From CAZDCZ01 sp964504155 (GTDB lineage: Bacteria > Bacteroidota > Bacteroidia > Bacteroidales > UBA12077): a DNA stretch of 25,910 nt. Under the pieces are notes generated by a model. It ran no database searches. It was not told the origin of the DNA and saw nothing but the letters and a program-made list of their open reading frames with translations. The DNA lies in assembly GCA_964504155.1 (NCBI GenBank), contig CAZDCZ010000045.1, forward strand, positions 1-25,910. Direction: 5' to 3'. Each line of letters opens with the position of its first letter. The stretch's first letter is position 1. Positions 24,148-25,910 of this stretch are shown one piece after another. The translations under genes were made by a program, and so were the position numbers.

Positions 24148-24155
24148 TACTTTTG
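24148..24155 (+). promoter_or_regulatory. -7 promoter element of the disulfide reductase gene
   Basis: TACTTTTG fits TAnnTTTG; the same element precedes apbE. Transcription should begin near 24161, giving a leader of about 130 bases. Confidence 0.5.
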
Positions 24156-24169
24156 CACCCCAAAATTAA

Positions 24170-24239
24170 GTCTCTCAAAGTTATTTTAAAGTTATTATTT
24201 ACAACTTTCTATTATAAACTTTTTGAGACACTTTTTTTT
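24170..24239 (+). promoter_or_regulatory. Leader hairpin followed by a T run (possible attenuator)
   Basis: In the 5' leader, GTCTC-TC-AAAGTT (24170-24182) pairs with AACTTT-TT-GAGAC (24217-24229): five plus six base pairs around a 2x2 internal loop. The loop is 34 bases, and eight T residues follow at 24232-24239. The left arm begins about 9 bases after the predicted start of transcription. The arrangement resembles a terminator placed before a gene, as in attenuation, or a 5'-end stabilising hairpin. Confidence 0.45.
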
Positions 24240-24294
24240 CAATATCAAAAAAATAATTTTAATAATAACATAAATAATATAAGTGAATAATAAA

Positions 24295-25710
24295 ATGGAA
24301 AATTTTGATTTATTAATTATTGGAGGTGGCCCGGCTGCGGTTACAATTGCAAAAACCATACAAGATAAAATGAAAGTTGCAATTATCAGACCTGAAGATC
24401 ATTCTATGATTTATTGTGCTATGCCTTACGCAATTGAAAAATTAATATCATTAGAAAAAACATTAAAAGAAGACACTGTAGTTACTAACGAAAAAGTTGA
24501 ATTAATAAGAGATAAAGTTATTTCTGTTAATTTCGAAAATAAGACAGTAGCAACAGAAAAAAATATCATAATTAGTTATGATAAACTTGTTATTGCAACA
24601 GGAGCTAATCCGATATTACCTCCAATAGAAGGACACGACTTAAATAATGTGATGACATTTAAGACAGAAGAGAATTTACGAGAGATAATGACCAAAGTTG
24701 ACAATGGCTTAAAAAAAGCTGTTATTATTGGTGCAGGAGCAATTGGAATTGAATTAGCCCAAGCTTTAAACGAAAGAAATGTCGAGACACATCTGGTTGA
24801 CATGGCAAAGCATGTTCTTCCGAACATGGTTGATACTGAGATGATAAAAGAAGCGCAAGAATCTCTTGTAAAATCGGGTATTAATTTACATTTAGAAAGT
24901 AAAGTTGAAGCTTTAAAAGGAACAAAAACAGTTAAAGAAGTAATACTTGGAGAAAATCAAAGCATAAAATTTAATCTTTCGGATAATACTAATTCTTCTG
25001 ATGGAGAAGAAATCCCCGGACTTGTTGTATTTGCAGTTGGCATGAAACCAAATGTACAAATGTTTAACAATACAAATCTTAAGATAGAACGTGATGGTAT
25101 TGTTGTAAATAACAAAATGGAAACAAATATTAATGATGTCTATGCTGTTGGCGATTGCTGTCAGTTTACCAGTGGAATTACAGGCGAAGTGCTTTCAGGA
25201 AAACTTGCAACTAATGCTGTTCCAATGGGGAAAATATTGGCTCAGAATATTTTGGGGAAAAATACTGTATACTCCGGATTTTTTAATGGAGCAGCAACTA
25301 AAATAAACGATTATTTTATTGGAGGAACAGGTTTTTCAGAAGAAGCAGCAAAAAGATTTTTTGATATTGAAACAGGAAACGCTAATTTAACTACAGCTTT
25401 CCCAATTATGCCAAGTGCTAAAAAAGTAAAATTAAAACTAATTGTAGATAGCAAAACACGTAAAGTAGTAGGAGGACAATTTATTAGTGGAATGCCGGTT
25501 GCCGACAAGGTTGATCAAATAACTATGGCTATTCAATATGGCATTACTATTGATCAATTAGCTAGTTTCTCTTATTCATCGCAACCATATCAATCTTTTT
25601 ACCCTGCAAATAACTTAATAATAAAAGCTGCAGAAGAAATCTTGAAAAAATTAGATAATAAACAAACAAAATTAGAAGAAGATATCTTAACCTCGGTTTG
25701 CGCAAATTAA
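24295..25710 (+). CDS. FAD-dependent disulfide reductase, CoA-disulfide reductase / NAD(P)H sulfur reductase / NADH oxidase type
   Basis: This 471-residue pyridine nucleotide-disulfide oxidoreductase has an FAD site LLIIGGGPAAVTIA near the N-terminus and the single active-site cysteine C41 in MIYCAMPYAIE, where CoA-disulfide reductases and sulfur-reducing relatives have FxxCGLPY. An NAD(P)H site VIIGAGAIGIELAQAL, a second FAD motif VYAVGDCC and a C-terminal dimer domain follow. A GTG in frame at 24283 would add four residues; I chose the ATG at 24295. Family members reduce CoA disulfide, polysulfide/sulfur with CoA, or O2. Which one cannot be decided from sequence. In Pyrococcus a related CoA-dependent enzyme (NSR) works with MBS in sulfur reduction. 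Confidence 0.85.
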   Translation: MENFDLLIIGGGPAAVTIAKTIQDKMKVAIIRPEDHSMIYCAMPYAIEKLISLEKTLKEDTVVTNEKVELIRDKVISVNFENKTVATEKNIIISYDKLVIATGANPILPPIEGHDLNNVMTFKTEENLREIMTKVDNGLKKAVIIGAGAIGIELAQALNERNVETHLVDMAKHVLPNMVDTEMIKEAQESLVKSGINLHLESKVEALKGTKTVKEVILGENQSIKFNLSDNTNSSDGEEIPGLVVFAVGMKPNVQMFNNTNLKIERDGIVVNNKMETNINDVYAVGDCCQFTSGITGEVLSGKLATNAVPMGKILAQNILGKNTVYSGFFNGAATKINDYFIGGTGFSEEAAKRFFDIETGNANLTTAFPIMPSAKKVKLKLIVDSKTRKVVGGQFISGMPVADKVDQITMAIQYGITIDQLASFSYSSQPYQSFYPANNLIIKAAEEILKKLDNKQTKLEEDILTSVCAN

Positions 25711-25785
25711 ACATTATGCAAATTACTTAAGTTAAGCGTATTGTAAATACAAACTAACAATTTGCACAATTTTTTATAAAAATAT

Positions 25786-25840
25786 AGCGATGTTAATTTA
25801 TTAGGAAATTATTCTTACAAATTAACATCGCTTATTTTAT
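25786..25840. terminator. Bidirectional rho-independent terminator
   Basis: A perfect 14-bp inverted repeat, AGCGATGTTAATTT (25786-25799) and AAATTAACATCGCT (25819-25832), has a 19-base loop. A T-rich tail follows on the plus strand (TATTTTATTTG), and the minus strand has TATATTTTTAT after the stem. It lies between the disulfide reductase and a convergent gene end. Confidence 0.85.
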
Positions 25841-25851
25841 TTGTAACTTAA

Positions 25852-25910
25852 CTAAATATCTGTTTTTGTTTTCTCTATTAAAGTAACATTTTCTATTACC
25901 ATATTCTTAT
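25852..25910 (-). CDS. 3' end of a convergent gene (partial)
   Basis: A minus-strand frame open to the window edge ends KNMVIENVTLIEKTKTDI and TAG at 25852, twenty bases from the terminator stem. The position and amino-acid make-up suit a real C-terminus, but 18 residues are too few to identify it. The other two minus-strand frames contain early stops. Confidence 0.4.
   Translation of the reverse strand, partial: KNMVIENVTLIEKTKTDI

Noticed and set aside
24283..24294. GTG start four codons upstream of the disulfide reductase ATG
   Set aside because: The ATG at 24295 places the FAD-binding strand at the usual distance from the N-terminus, and nothing supports the rarer GTG.

Overview
The window is AT-rich DNA from a bacterium. 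The -33/-7 promoters (TTTG-N19-TAnnTTTG), the lack of Shine-Dalgarno sites, the Bacteroidetes-style nqrABCDEF locus and the DUF5687-type ABC permease all point to the Bacteroidota, probably an anaerobic Bacteroidales/Marinilabiliales-like organism. This placement is inference from gene content, not a phylogeny.

Left part (1-7460, minus strand): one long operon encodes the membrane arm and the small subunit of a group-4-hydrogenase / complex-I-related respiratory complex. In transcription order it reads MrpE-, MrpF-, MrpG-, MbhD-, MbhE+MbhF-, MrpC-like subunits, a 1041-residue double antiporter subunit, NuoH-like, NuoB-like, and then the first codons of another gene at the window edge. Two antiporter modules in one chain, and a NuoB-like subunit with only three cluster cysteines, match the archaeal sulfane-sulfur reductase MBS (formerly MBX) better than hydrogenase MBH or complex I. 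The catalytic large subunit lies outside the window, so this remains a hypothesis.

Centre (7461-15996): a 183-bp divergent promoter region, then a Crp/FNR regulator with the full FNR-type four-cysteine set, followed by nqrABCDEF (Na+-translocating NADH:quinone oxidoreductase), a strong terminator, apbE (the flavin transferase that loads FMN on NqrB and NqrC), and a convergent small Cys-rich membrane protein that may help NQR maturation. The FNR-like protein therefore sits between two ion-pumping respiratory complexes.

16050-16745 is gene debris: the frameshifted 3' end of an FGGY sugar kinase, an internally deleted REP-associated (RAYT) transposase, a GC-richer imperfect palindrome resembling a REP element, and an N-terminal fragment of an ISAon1-type transposase.

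Right part: a minus-strand molybdenum/tungsten-cofactor group (MOSC protein, MOSC-MogA/MoaB fusion, HD-domain protein, MobA), yidD, a plus-strand protein made of tandem OB-like repeats that I cannot name, a two-gene ABC exporter, and a flavin disulfide reductase of the CoA-disulfide reductase / NAD(P)H sulfur reductase type. That last gene has its own promoter, a structured leader and a bidirectional terminator. If the MBS assignment holds, it would be the usual soluble partner in sulfur metabolism.
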